Below, in pieces: positions 38,084-47,058 of a stretch of DNA of 64,000 nt. The stretch's first letter is position 1, and each line of letters begins with the position of its first letter. A program made the translations under genes and the position numbers. This DNA comes from Rhodobacteraceae bacterium NBU2976 (GTDB lineage: Bacteria; Pseudomonadota; Alphaproteobacteria; Rhodobacterales; Rhodobacteraceae), in NCBI GenBank assembly GCA_023630215.1, contig JALPRQ010000001.1:744001-808000 (forward strand), written 5' to 3'. A model generated the notes under the pieces. That model was given only the letters and a program-made list of their open reading frames with translations, was not told where the DNA came from and did not search any database.

Positions 38084-38599
38084 ATGTCTTTACGTCACGC
38101 GATTCTCGGATTTTTGGCGATCAAACCCATGAGCGGGTATGATCTGCGGAAACATATGGATGCCTCGGTCCGGCATTTCTGGCCGGCGGATCAGGCGCAG
38201 ATTTACCGGACCTTGCAGGCGTTAGAGGCCGAGGGGTTGGTCTCGGTCGAGGATACCGACAACAGCCGCCAGCGCCGAGTGCATAGCGCGACGCCGGCAG
38301 GGTTAGCCGCGCTGGATGACTGGTTGCGCACGGTTCAACCGGTAGAAGATTCGCGCGAACCCTTCCTGATCAAGATGTTCTTTGGCGATCGGATCGGGCC
38401 TGATGGTGTGCGGGATTTGCTACTGGCACGACGGGTCGAGGCTGAAGAGATGTTGGCGACCTTACGTGGGATCGCGGCCAGCATTCCGCCGAAAGGGGAC
38501 CTCGGCCTTCGATTGCGGCGCGCAACTTTGTTAAGCGGTTTGCGTCATGTCGAGGCAGAAATTCAATGGATTAACGAAACATTGCAGGAATTGGATTGA
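38084..38599 (+). CDS. PadR family transcriptional regulator
   Basis: A 171-residue regulator. The N-terminal winged helix contains AILGFLAIKPMSGYDLRKHM and QIYRTLQALEAEGLVSVEDT, the PadR/AphA signature; the C-terminal half is a helical dimerisation region ending HVEAEIQWINETLQELD. The stop shares one base with the start of the CPBP protease gene (TGATG), so the two are coupled, and the regulator probably controls this two-gene operon. Confidence 0.93.
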   Translation: MSLRHAILGFLAIKPMSGYDLRKHMDASVRHFWPADQAQIYRTLQALEAEGLVSVEDTDNSRQRRVHSATPAGLAALDDWLRTVQPVEDSREPFLIKMFFGDRIGPDGVRDLLLARRVEAEEMLATLRGIAASIPPKGDLGLRLRRATLLSGLRHVEAEIQWINETLQELD

Positions 38600-39369
38600 T
38601 GGCAAGCTGGCGGAATATCGGGATTTTTGTCGGTGGTGTTTATGCGCTGTCGATCCTTGGTGGGGTGATCGTGACGTTGGGGTACGAGATCGGGGGACTG
38701 GTTTTCATCATCAGCCCGATATTGATGGCGGTCATGCTGCGCATGTTTGCGGGTGAGGGTTGGTCAACAGCGGGGTTGCGGTTGAATCTGCGCGGACATG
38801 GATTCGACTATGCGCTGGCATTACTGGTTTGGCCGGTGCTGGTGATGATCAGCCTTGTTGGTGGAACAGTCACGGGTGCGCTGGAATTACCGGATGACAT
38901 CATCGCACGCTGGTGGCCAGCGTTTTTGGTAATACTGCCGCTTACAATGATATATGCCCTTTTTGAAGAATTTGGTTGGCGCGGGTATCTGGAACCACAG
39001 ATCGAAGCGCTTGGCGTACCTGACCTGACCCGGCACCTTCTGGTTGGGGGGATTTGGACGCTGTGGCATATCCCGTATCTTATGACATTCGGTGTTATGG
39101 GTACGCTACCGCTTTGGGTGTTTGCCCCGATTTACCTAATCGAAACACTGGCGATGGCGGTTTGGTATGGTGTGGTGCGAAAACGCACGGACTCGGTCTG
39201 GCCTGCGGTGATCGCACATGGTTTGGGCAATGCGATTATGTGGCCACTGATCATCGGTGAACTGGTGGTCATCCAGCAGGAGCTGGTCTTTGCACCGCGA
39301 CCCGACTCTTTGTTGATGGGGGGATTGCTTGTGGTGATTGCGGCGCTGGTTTGGCGCCGTCGCTTGTGA
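38599..39369 (+). CDS. CPBP family intramembrane metalloprotease
   Basis: A 256-residue membrane protein with about eight hydrophobic segments. The CPBP (Abi/CAAX) motifs are visible: ALFEEFGWRGYLEP (EExxxR type), GGIWTLWHIPY (His) and AHGLGNAI (second His with Asn). Family members cleave prenylated or bacteriocin-related substrates in the membrane; the substrate here is unknown. A TTG at 38596 is in frame, but the ATG at 38599 gives the standard TGATG coupling with padR. Confidence 0.9.
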   Translation: MASWRNIGIFVGGVYALSILGGVIVTLGYEIGGLVFIISPILMAVMLRMFAGEGWSTAGLRLNLRGHGFDYALALLVWPVLVMISLVGGTVTGALELPDDIIARWWPAFLVILPLTMIYALFEEFGWRGYLEPQIEALGVPDLTRHLLVGGIWTLWHIPYLMTFGVMGTLPLWVFAPIYLIETLAMAVWYGVVRKRTDSVWPAVIAHGLGNAIMWPLIIGELVVIQQELVFAPRPDSLLMGGLLVVIAALVWRRRL

Positions 39370-39422
39370 AGGAATTGTGACGGGTATATGACGGTCGGGC
39401 GGATCCCTCCGCCGGAGTTTTC

Positions 39423-40259
39423 ATGAGCCTTACAGTTTTCCTTGCCGTTTTGTTCGCAGCAATTCTGCACGCGGGCTGGAATGCGGTGATCCGTTCCGGT
39501 GTAGATAGATTTCAGGGAATGCTGATCCTGACGGTGACACAAGGGATCATGGGCTGTGTTATGGCAATGTTCGCGCCGATGCCAAGCGGACAGGCGTGGA
39601 TGTGGCTGATCGCGTCCGGTTTGTTTCACACCGCGTATAAGCTGTTTCTGGCCTCGGCCTATCAGCGCGGGGATCTTAGCCGGGTTTACCCAATTGCGCG
39701 CGGGGCAGCACCTATGATGGTGGTGTTGGTGGGACTGGTCCTGTTGTCAGACAGGATTGCGGGACAGGAATATCTGGGCATTGCGCTGATCGGCATTGGC
39801 GTAATGCTGATGGCGCAGGGCGTATTTGGTAGTGGCGAGGCCCGGAGCCTGATCCCACTTGCCCTCGGTTCGGCGGCCTGCACAGCGGGCTATACAATCG
39901 TTGATGGGGTGGGCGCGAGGGTAATGGGATCGGCGACCGGCTACACCGCGTGGCTGTTTGTTTTTGATCTGGTGTTTTTCAGCGTCTTCTCGGCCGCGAT
40001 CAAGGGGCGGCGTGTGTTCGTAGCCTCGCGACAGCGCTGGACGACTGGAACGTTGGCAGGGGGAATGTCGCTGGTGACCTACTGGATCGCCGTTTGGGCA
40101 ATGACTGTCGCGCCGATTGCGCTTGTTGCGGCTGTGCGCGAAACCTCGGTCCTGTTTGCGGTGATAATAGGGGTGGTTTGGATGAAGGAACGTGCCAATA
40201 TCGGCAAATGGATCGCTGCGTTGGTGATCTTGGCGGGTGTTGTTACGCTGCGGTTTTAG
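39423..40259 (+). CDS. EamA/DMT-superfamily exporter
   Basis: A 278-residue inner-membrane transporter with ten hydrophobic helices in two repeats of the EamA type. Recognisable segments include LHAGWNAVIRSGVDRF near the start, YQRGDLSRVYPIARGAAPMM in the first half and VIIGVVWMKERANIGKWIAA at the end. Such carriers export metabolites or amino acids; the substrate is unknown. The last 17 bp overlap the convergent pcs gene. Confidence 0.9.
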   Translation: MSLTVFLAVLFAAILHAGWNAVIRSGVDRFQGMLILTVTQGIMGCVMAMFAPMPSGQAWMWLIASGLFHTAYKLFLASAYQRGDLSRVYPIARGAAPMMVVLVGLVLLSDRIAGQEYLGIALIGIGVMLMAQGVFGSGEARSLIPLALGSAACTAGYTIVDGVGARVMGSATGYTAWLFVFDLVFFSVFSAAIKGRRVFVASRQRWTTGTLAGGMSLVTYWIAVWAMTVAPIALVAAVRETSVLFAVIIGVVWMKERANIGKWIAALVILAGVVTLRF

Positions 40260-40941
40260 CCGGGACTAGCTGCTGGGCGATGCCTGCAAACAGAAGATAG
40301 GCGCTGGAAATGATCAGGCCGATCCGCGCAAGTGGCGCGGGTTGAAAATCCGTCCAGCCGATCCAGAAAGCCATCCCAACCCAGAGAAGCATCATAACCA
40401 GTGATAATGGGCGCCAGCGGACGGTGCGAACGGGGTGGATGAATTTCAGGCTGAAAAACTGCGCCAGCGCCAAAACGGCGATAAAGACCATGCTGACCCA
40501 AGCCGGCGGCCAAAGCGCAAACAACACCAAAACAACCATGTTCCAGCATCCGGGAAAACCAGAGAAGGAATTGTCAGACGTTTTCATACGCGTGTCAGCA
40601 AAATAGACGACGCCGGTTGTCGAGATCACGATTGCGGCGATCCATCCCTCCCATTCCGGCAGAAGGCCCGATTGGGCAAAGGCGTAGGCCGGGATAAAGA
40701 CATATGTCAGATAGTCGATGATCAGATCCAGCAATACGCCATCCCAGTTGGCAGCATATTTCTTGACATGATAATGGCGTGCCAACGGTCCGTCGATTCC
40801 GTCGACAATTAGCGCCCCAAGAAGCCACAGAAACATGATCGACCAATCATTGTTGCCTGCGGCCAGCATCGCAAACAAAGCAAAGGCTGACCCCGACGCA
40901 GTGAACAGATGAACCGAAAATGCCTTGGCGGATTTTTTCAT
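40243..40941 (-). CDS. pcs: Phosphatidylcholine synthase (CDP-alcohol phosphatidyltransferase family)
   Basis: A 232-residue membrane enzyme that condenses CDP-diacylglycerol with choline to form phosphatidylcholine. The CDP-alcohol motif appears as D50 G51..A54 R55...G68...D72...D76 with a 12-residue inner gap instead of the usual eight, the variant found in Pcs proteins, and is followed by YLTYVFIPAYAFAQSG. About eight membrane helices are visible. No choline-uptake genes adjoin it. Confidence 0.9.
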   Translation of the reverse strand: MKKSAKAFSVHLFTASGSAFALFAMLAAGNNDWSIMFLWLLGALIVDGIDGPLARHYHVKKYAANWDGVLLDLIIDYLTYVFIPAYAFAQSGLLPEWEGWIAAIVISTTGVVYFADTRMKTSDNSFSGFPGCWNMVVLVLFALWPPAWVSMVFIAVLALAQFFSLKFIHPVRTVRWRPLSLVMMLLWVGMAFWIGWTDFQPAPLARIGLIISSAYLLFAGIAQQLVPAKTAA

Positions 40942-41107
40942 CCCACTTTCCTAACGCAATGGCGCTGGGGCTGAAAGTAAAAATGCGAAAGGTTGGGCTT
41001 CAATTTGTGCTGCGTTATTGCTACTATCGCGGGGTATTTGACGTTTTTTTGCCTTATTTCTTGTGTTAACACTTGGACGGGTTCTTTACCTTGCATCAGG
41101 AAACACC

Positions 41108-41965
41108 GTGAAAAAAATTCTGGTATCGCTTCTTTTCCTTTTAAGTGTTTTCAGCGCGAATGCGGCGTTTGCGGGTATTCCCATACCATATGGCAGTGCG
41201 CAGAAACTGGTGTTCGTCAGTGAAACCGAGATACGAGATTCCCAGAACAGATTGTTGTCGCTGTGCGCATTGTGGACGCGCCAGCATTTGGCGTATGTGG
41301 GCTACTGGGGCAGCCAGGTGTATGTTCTGGCTGAAAACGGATGTGTCGATGACGGGTATTATGAATACGCGCAAGCGGATTTGATCGAAGATCGGATCGC
41401 CGGTATCGTCCCCGCGAATGTCAGCGATACCCCTCCGATCAATTTGGGTTTTCTTGCCTATTGCTTTACAGCATGGGGGGCCGCAGGGATTATCGGATTG
41501 CTGTGGGCGAATGGGGTTCTGGCAGAACGTTCAAAACTGAAACGCCGTCGCAAGCTGTTGGGGGACGTACATCCGTTCGTTGAAAGAATGGTGACCGTGA
41601 TGACCCACGCTGCGCGTGCCGACGGCAATATCAGCGATGTCGAGATCGAATTGATGCGCAAGACGGTGCGCGACTATGCCGGGGTGCCGGTATCGGTCGA
41701 AGATATTATCCGCGTGATCAATATCACCCCCAAAATCAAGACCGATGCACAATTCAAGGAATTGGGGCGCGGGTTGGATGCGCAGGGGCGGCAAAGCATG
41801 TTTCATGCGGGTTTGGCGATGATTGCCGCCGACGGTATATTGCATAAATCGGAACGCAAGTGGCTGGCCCGACTGGGGGCGGGTCTGGGCTATTCCTCGC
41901 GCGATATTCGCACGATTTTCGAGGAAATTAACGCACCGACACAGGCAGCAACGCCGGGAGAATAA
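41108..41965 (+). CDS. TerB-domain protein with signal peptide and one membrane anchor
   Basis: A 285-residue protein from a GTG start with AGGA upstream (the open frame from 41063 has no signal-like start). A signal peptide (KKILVSLLFLLSVFSANAAF) precedes a periplasmic part (about 23-110), then one membrane helix (about 112-134) and a cytoplasmic TerB tellurite-resistance-type helical domain (about 155-275) with HAARADGNISDVEIELM and MIAADGILHKSERKWLARLG. TerB domains are linked to membrane stress and signalling. A decayed copy of the same gene follows directly. Confidence 0.85.
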   Translation: MKKILVSLLFLLSVFSANAAFAGIPIPYGSAQKLVFVSETEIRDSQNRLLSLCALWTRQHLAYVGYWGSQVYVLAENGCVDDGYYEYAQADLIEDRIAGIVPANVSDTPPINLGFLAYCFTAWGAAGIIGLLWANGVLAERSKLKRRRKLLGDVHPFVERMVTVMTHAARADGNISDVEIELMRKTVRDYAGVPVSVEDIIRVINITPKIKTDAQFKELGRGLDAQGRQSMFHAGLAMIAADGILHKSERKWLARLGAGLGYSSRDIRTIFEEINAPTQAATPGE

Positions 41966-42052
41966 CGCACCTCATTGGCAATTTGACGCGTCACTTTAAT
42001 TTTTCGCTCCAAACGAATTTTTATAAAATAGTTATTTGTTGCGACAATTTAA

Positions 42053-42444
42053 CCGCTGGTATCGCTAACGGGAACTGCCAATGCAGGTAATCCGTATGGC
42101 AGCAGTCAAAAGCTCGATTTCGGTTGCGAGACAGACGTTCGAGACAATTTCGGCGACATCATGTCCTTATACGTTCTGCGCACCAATATCTCTCGGAGGC
42201 TGACTTGCGCCGGTTGCTAGAACTGACTCCGTCGATCGAAGGCATGAAAGGTTACGCTAATCTTGGTTAGAACCTCGCCGCCGATGCCAAAGGATTGCTG
42301 TTTGATTTTGCCCGCAACATGATCGAACGCGATGGAGAGCCAAACGCATCAGAGACAAATTTCAAACAGAGTTTGGGCAAAGGGTTGGGGATCAAAAAAC
42401 GTGATCTCTCGGCCGTTATCGCGGCCTATCAGGGGGCGGGCTAG
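42053..42444 (+). pseudogene. Decayed, internally deleted paralogue of the upstream TerB-domain gene
   Basis: Two blocks in different frames align, with few gaps, to the intact TerB gene at 41108-41965. In one frame, from 42086, translation gives GNPYGSSQKLDF...ETDVRD, matching GIPIPYGSAQKLVF...ETEIRD of the intact protein (residues about 23-60). In a second frame (42187-42444) DLRRLLELTPSI...NLG, a TAG stop at 42268-42270, then FARNMIERDGEPNASETNF...LGKGLG...RDLSAVIAAYQ matches residues about 199-275 (DIIRVINITPKI...MIAADGILHKSERKW). The middle of the gene, with the membrane helix, is missing. It abuts xerC. Confidence 0.85.
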
Positions 42445-43361
42445 CCTTTCCCCTTGGGATGCGCCTTTTCATAGACTTCCATCAAATGCGCCTGATTGAC
42501 GGCTGTATAAGCCTGTGTCGTGGACAATGACGCATGGCCCAACAGTTCCTGGATGGAGCGCAAATCGCCACCCGCTTCCAGCAGGTGGGTGGCAAAGCTG
42601 TGGCGCAGCGCGTGCGGCGTAGCCGTTGCGGGCAGGCCGAGTTGCATCCGCGCAGCCTCCATCACCTTCTGGATTTGGCGAGGGTTCAAGGCGCCACCAC
42701 GCAGACCACGAAACAGCGGACCTTCAGTCAGATCATGCGGACAATGGCGAACGTATTCGGCAACGGCTTTGGCGGCAGCAGGCAGGACCGGGACAATGCG
42801 GGTCTTGTCGCCCTTGCCCTTGATGCGCAGCGTGGTGGGCAGGGGATAGTCAGTTGACATCAATCCCAGCGCTTCAGATATGCGCAACCCGCAGCCGTAT
42901 AGCAGGGTGACAACGGCAACATCCCGGGCGGCGACCCAAGGTTCGGTCGCTTGCACCTCTATCCGGTCCAACAGGGCCTTGGCCGCGTCGGCGCTAACGG
43001 GGCGCGGCAGGCGTTGTTTCAGTTTGGGCGCGCGGGTGGCGGTGACGGCTGCCGATGATACGCCTTCGGTTTCCGCAAGCCAGCGATAGAATGATTTGAC
43101 CGCAGACAGAGACCGGGCGAGGGATCGGGCGGATACGCCACGTTGACGTTCTGACGCCATCCAAGACCGCATGTCGGGGGTAGAGACGTCGGCCAGCGCC
43201 GTTTTGCCAATCGGTCCGCCAATATGCCGGGTCATAAAGCCCAGAAATCCAGAGACATCGCGGCGATAGGCGTCAATTGTCTTGTCACTGGCCCCGCGAA
43301 TGGCGTGGAGGCGTTCCAACCACGCCTCCATCAGGTGAAGGGATTGTGCGCTATCGCTCAC
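42441..43361 (-). CDS. xerC: Tyrosine recombinase XerC
   Basis: A 306-residue site-specific recombinase that resolves chromosome dimers at dif with XerD. The catalytic set is R160 (GCGLRISEAL), K183 (IKGKGDKTR), H250/R253 (PHALRHSFATHLL), H276 (LLGHASLST) and Tyr285 (TTQAY); the SAM-like N-terminal domain covers about 8-100. The GTG start at 43361 overlaps the DUF484 stop (GTGA); the next ATG is 10 codons in. It forms an operon with the DUF484 gene, as often seen in proteobacteria. Confidence 0.95.
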   Translation of the reverse strand: MSDSAQSLHLMEAWLERLHAIRGASDKTIDAYRRDVSGFLGFMTRHIGGPIGKTALADVSTPDMRSWMASERQRGVSARSLARSLSAVKSFYRWLAETEGVSSAAVTATRAPKLKQRLPRPVSADAAKALLDRIEVQATEPWVAARDVAVVTLLYGCGLRISEALGLMSTDYPLPTTLRIKGKGDKTRIVPVLPAAAKAVAEYVRHCPHDLTEGPLFRGLRGGALNPRQIQKVMEAARMQLGLPATATPHALRHSFATHLLEAGGDLRSIQELLGHASLSTTQAYTAVNQAHLMEVYEKAHPKGKG

Positions 43362-44065
43362 GTCACCCAGTGGCGCATGATGCGCTCCAGCGCGTGGCCG
43401 AAGAAGGACAACAGATCCGCCCCCTGATCGGCAGTGAAATGGTGCGGGTCTTCGGACCCGAACGCGACCATGCCGGGCAGTTTGCCATCCCCCAGATCAA
43501 GGCGCAGCAGCGCTTCCGACTGGATATCAACGGCGGCATCGCCATAGACGGCCTCTTTCGCCTCGTTTGTGGGGCGGGTCGTGACCTGTGCCGGATGTTT
43601 GTTGATCCCGCCATTCACATAGGCTGCAACACCATACCGGGGCAGAGCCATCACCAGATGTTTCAAAGGACCGTCGGGGCCGATTTCTTCGCCACCCTTG
43701 GCGTTGTCATCTTCGAGACATAGTCGGATAGCATCGACACCCAGAATATTCGGGATGTCATGATCCAACGCCTGAAGGAAGCCGGTGAAGTCATCCACAT
43801 CCAACAAGCACAAAATGGCGCGATGCACCTGATTGGTGCCGGTCAGGTTTTCGTATGCCGCTGACACGACAGTTTGGTAATTCTGTTCCAAACGATCCAG
43901 ACGTTCTTCCATCCGCGACATGGCGATGGAGCGCAGGTCAACAACATTGCGACCCTGCGTTTCCGCCTGCTTGGACAACAGCGCCGCCATCAGGTCGGGA
44001 TCGTCAAGAATAAGGGCGGGATCGCGCAGGATCTCGCCCTTCAGCTTTTCGGTATCACCCGACAT
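43358..44065 (-). CDS. DUF484 family protein (GAF-like)
   Basis: A 235-residue protein. An N-terminal helical segment (DPALILDDPDLMAALLSKQA) and a coiled coil (MSRMEERLDRLEQNYQTVV) lead into a GAF-like domain. DUF484 genes accompany xerC in gamma- and alphaproteobacteria; the function is unknown. Its start abuts the fsa stop, with a 1-bp overlap, and its end overlaps xerC by 4 bp, indicating fsa-DUF484-xerC cotranscription. Confidence 0.9.
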   Translation of the reverse strand: MSGDTEKLKGEILRDPALILDDPDLMAALLSKQAETQGRNVVDLRSIAMSRMEERLDRLEQNYQTVVSAAYENLTGTNQVHRAILCLLDVDDFTGFLQALDHDIPNILGVDAIRLCLEDDNAKGGEEIGPDGPLKHLVMALPRYGVAAYVNGGINKHPAQVTTRPTNEAKEAVYGDAAVDIQSEALLRLDLGDGKLPGMVAFGSEDPHHFTADQGADLLSFFGHALERIMRHWVT

Positions 44066-44718
44066 CAGAGGATTTTCTGTCCGGTTTTCGCCCAGTCGGC
44101 CATGAACCCGTCAATGCCCTTGTCCGTCAGGATATGGTCGGCCAGTTTCTTGATGACGCCCGGCGGGATCGTGGCGACATCGGCCCCAATCAGCGCGGCC
44201 TGTGCCACATGGTTGGCGGAGCGGATCGAAGCGGCCAGAATCTGCGTTTCAAACCCGTAATTGTCGTACATCTGACGAATGTCAGCGATCAGGTCCATAC
44301 CATCCAGATTGATGTCATCCAGACGCCCAATGAATGGGCTGATGAATGTTGCGCCAGCTTTGGCCGCCAGCAGCGCCTGATTGGTTGAAAAACACAGGGT
44401 CACGTTGACCATGGTGCCTTCGTCCGTCAGGGTTTTACAGGTTTTGAGGCCAGCCCATGTTAACGGCACCTTTACCGCAATATTTGGCGCGATTTTCGCC
44501 AGTTTGCGACCTTCTTTGATCATGCCTTCGGCGTCCAGTGCCACAACCTCGGCACTCACGGGGCCTTCGACCAGATCACAGATTTCCTTGGTCACTTCCA
44601 GAATATCGCGACCCGATTTCATGATCAGCGAGGGGTTGGTGGTGACGCCGTCAACCATACCCAGATCATGGAGTTCCTTGATCTCGTTGATCTCGGCTGT
44701 GTCTACAAAAAATTTCAT
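44065..44718 (-). CDS. fsa: Fructose-6-phosphate aldolase / transaldolase-like
   Basis: A 217-residue small transaldolase-family aldolase. [14 protein letters not shown], the Schiff-base lysine K83 in [11 protein letters not shown] and [12 protein letters not shown] are the family motifs. The length fits the small TalC/FSA type rather than the 320-residue transaldolase. It may serve as the pentose-phosphate transaldolase or as a fructose-6-phosphate aldolase; sequence alone does not separate these. Confidence 0.93.
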   Translation of the reverse strand: MKFFVDTAEINEIKELHDLGMVDGVTTNPSLIMKSGRDILEVTKEICDLVEGPVSAEVVALDAEGMIKEGRKLAKIAPNIAVKVPLTWAGLKTCKTLTDEGTMVNVTLCFSTNQALLAAKAGATFISPFIGRLDDINLDGMDLIADIRQMYDNYGFETQILAASIRSANHVAQAALIGADVATIPPGVIKKLADHILTDKGIDGFMADWAKTGQKIL

Positions 44719-44814
44719 TGTCTCCCCCTATGGATTTGTTGCCTGCGGCTTTGCGCTCTTTTGTATCATACAATAAGGTTTGGCTAGTGCAAATTGCAGA
44801 ATGGTCCGGGCAGC

Positions 44815-47010
44815 ATGACAGACAGGCAGTATTTTGACGAAGGCGCGCTGGTGTCGGTGCTGACCGTCGAACCTGTCGGGCGGTTTCTGGACTATTTGGC
44901 ACCAGAAGGCGGGGTGATCGACGGGGCCTATGTAGAAGTGCCACTGGGGCCGCGTAAGGTGCTGGGCGTCGTCTGGGGTCCGGGCGAGGGCGGCTATGAT
45001 CTGGCGAAGGTGAAACCCATCGCACGCATCGTCGATGTGCCCGCGATGAGCATGTCGATGCGCGAGTTTCTGGAACGGATGGGGGAATATACCATCACGT
45101 CAAAGACCTCGATGCTGCGACTGGCAACGCGCGCACCGGGTCTGATGGTGCCGCCGGGGATGCAAAAGGTGCTGCGCCGCGGGATTGGTGAACCGGATCG
45201 CATGACCGATGCGCGGCGCCGGGTGCTCGCCGTGCTGGATGACCACCCGGGTATGGGGTTTCGCCCCGGGGAATTGTCAGCGCTGGCAGGGGTAACATCG
45301 TCCGTTGTGACGGGACTGGTGAAGCAGGGGATTGTGGTTGAAGGGGCGGAGCCCAAAGATCAGCCCTATGTCCGGATGGATCCTGACTATGGCGCCAAGG
45401 ACCTGTCGGACGATCAGGGTGGCGCAGCGGCGGAGCTGGTCGCGCGGGTGGCCAAGGGCGGCTATGCCACGACGCTCCTGAAAGGGGTCACCGGATCCGG
45501 CAAGACGGAGGTCTATCTGGAGGCCGTCGCCGAAACGCTGCGCAAGGGACGGCAGGCGCTGGTGCTGTTGCCCGAGATTGCCCTGACGGTTGAATTTTTA
45601 AACCGGGTAGAGGATCGGTTTGGGGCTCGCCCCGCCGAATGGCATTCAGGTGTGACGATGGGCGAACGCCGCCGCTGTTGGAAAATGGTAGCCGAAGGGG
45701 GGGCGCAACTGGTGGTAGGCGCGCGCTCGGCGCTGTTCCTGCCGTTTCAGGATTTGGGCCTGATCGTCGTCGACGAGGAACATGACGGGTCCTACAAGCA
45801 GGAGGATGGTGTGCTGTATCATGCCCGCGACATGGCGGTCCTTCGGGCTTCGATTGATCAGGCGCAGGTGGTTTTGGCGTCGGCCACGCCCAGCCTTGAA
45901 AGCTGGGCGAATGCGGAGGCGGGAAAATACCATCGGATTGACCTGACCGAACGGTTCGGCGCGGCGGAAATGCCGGATATGGCGGCCATTGATATGCGCG
46001 ACGAGCCGATGGAGGTGAATCGTTGGATTTCCCCGACGATGGTCGACGAAATCACGCGCCGGATGGCAGATGGGGAACAATCGTTGTTATTCCTCAACCG
46101 TCGCGGCTTTGCGCCGCTTACCCTGTGTCGCGCTTGCGGCCATCAGATCGGGTGCGATGACTGCGATGCGCGGATGGTAGAGCACCGGTTCATCAAACGG
46201 CTCGTCTGCCACCAATGCGGGGCGAGCAAGCCGATACCAGAGACCTGTCCGTCCTGTGGCGTCGAAGGCAAGCTTGCGCCAATCGGGCCGGGCGTCGAAC
46301 GGCTGGCCGAAGAAACCGCCGAGCGGTTCCCGGATGCGCGGATTGCGATCCTGTCGTCTGATCTTGCCGATAGTGCCCGTGCGCTGAAGGCCCGGATCGA
46401 GGAAATCGCCTCGGGCGGGGCGGATATTATCATTGGAACGCAGATGGTGGCGAAGGGCCACAACTTCCCGCACCTGACGCTGGTAGGCGTGGTCGATGCG
46501 GACCTTGGCTTGCAAGGGGGCGATTTGCGGGCCGCCGAGAAATGCTTCCAACTGATCCGGCAAGTGGCGGGCCGGGCGGGGCGCGTTGAAAAGAAAGGGC
46601 AGGTCTATTTGCAAACCCATCAGCCGGATCATCCGGTGATCAAAGCGATCCTTGGCGGGGATGAGGAGGGGTTTTGGAAGGCCGAAGCCGAAGCGCGTCA
46701 TCGCGCGGGCGCACCCCCCTATGGCCGAATGGCCGGGATTATCCTGTCGGGACCGGATGAAGCGGCGGTATATGAGCATGCACGGATGTTGGCCCGAAAC
46801 GCAGGCGCGCTAACCCAAATCGGGGCGCAGCTGTTTGGCCCCGCTGCCGCGCCGATTGCGCGCATCCGCGGGCGGCATCGCGTGCGTCTGCTGGTGAAGG
46901 CAGACAAGGGCGCACCCTTGCAGGCGGCACTGCGTAAATGGGCCTATCAGGCGAAAATCCCGCCGAAAATCCGCCTGTCCATCGACATCGACCCGCAGAG
47001 TTTCTATTGA
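44815..47010 (+). CDS. priA: Primosomal protein N' (PriA replication-restart helicase)
   Basis: A 731-residue superfamily 2 helicase that reloads the replisome at stalled forks. Walker A GVTGSGKTE begins at 224, the DEEH box at 320-323, and the zinc-binding cysteines lie in LCRACGHQIGCDDCD, CHQCG and CPSCG. An N-terminal DNA-binding domain precedes them. The start MTDRQYFDEG at 44815 is used; the frame is open from 44794. Confidence 0.96.
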   Translation: MTDRQYFDEGALVSVLTVEPVGRFLDYLAPEGGVIDGAYVEVPLGPRKVLGVVWGPGEGGYDLAKVKPIARIVDVPAMSMSMREFLERMGEYTITSKTSMLRLATRAPGLMVPPGMQKVLRRGIGEPDRMTDARRRVLAVLDDHPGMGFRPGELSALAGVTSSVVTGLVKQGIVVEGAEPKDQPYVRMDPDYGAKDLSDDQGGAAAELVARVAKGGYATTLLKGVTGSGKTEVYLEAVAETLRKGRQALVLLPEIALTVEFLNRVEDRFGARPAEWHSGVTMGERRRCWKMVAEGGAQLVVGARSALFLPFQDLGLIVVDEEHDGSYKQEDGVLYHARDMAVLRASIDQAQVVLASATPSLESWANAEAGKYHRIDLTERFGAAEMPDMAAIDMRDEPMEVNRWISPTMVDEITRRMADGEQSLLFLNRRGFAPLTLCRACGHQIGCDDCDARMVEHRFIKRLVCHQCGASKPIPETCPSCGVEGKLAPIGPGVERLAEETAERFPDARIAILSSDLADSARALKARIEEIASGGADIIIGTQMVAKGHNFPHLTLVGVVDADLGLQGGDLRAAEKCFQLIRQVAGRAGRVEKKGQVYLQTHQPDHPVIKAILGGDEEGFWKAEAEARHRAGAPPYGRMAGIILSGPDEAAVYEHARMLARNAGALTQIGAQLFGPAAAPIARIRGRHRVRLLVKADKGAPLQAALRKWAYQAKIPPKIRLSIDIDPQSFY

Positions 47011-47058
47011 CCCGGCCCTTGGCTGCGCTAGAAGAAGCGTTCCAGCAGAGGGCTCGCT

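Noticed and set aside
42441-43361. XerC gene as a phage or island integrase
   Set aside because: It overlaps the DUF484 gene in the standard core-genome operon, has the XerC length and motifs, and there are no attachment repeats or phage genes nearby.
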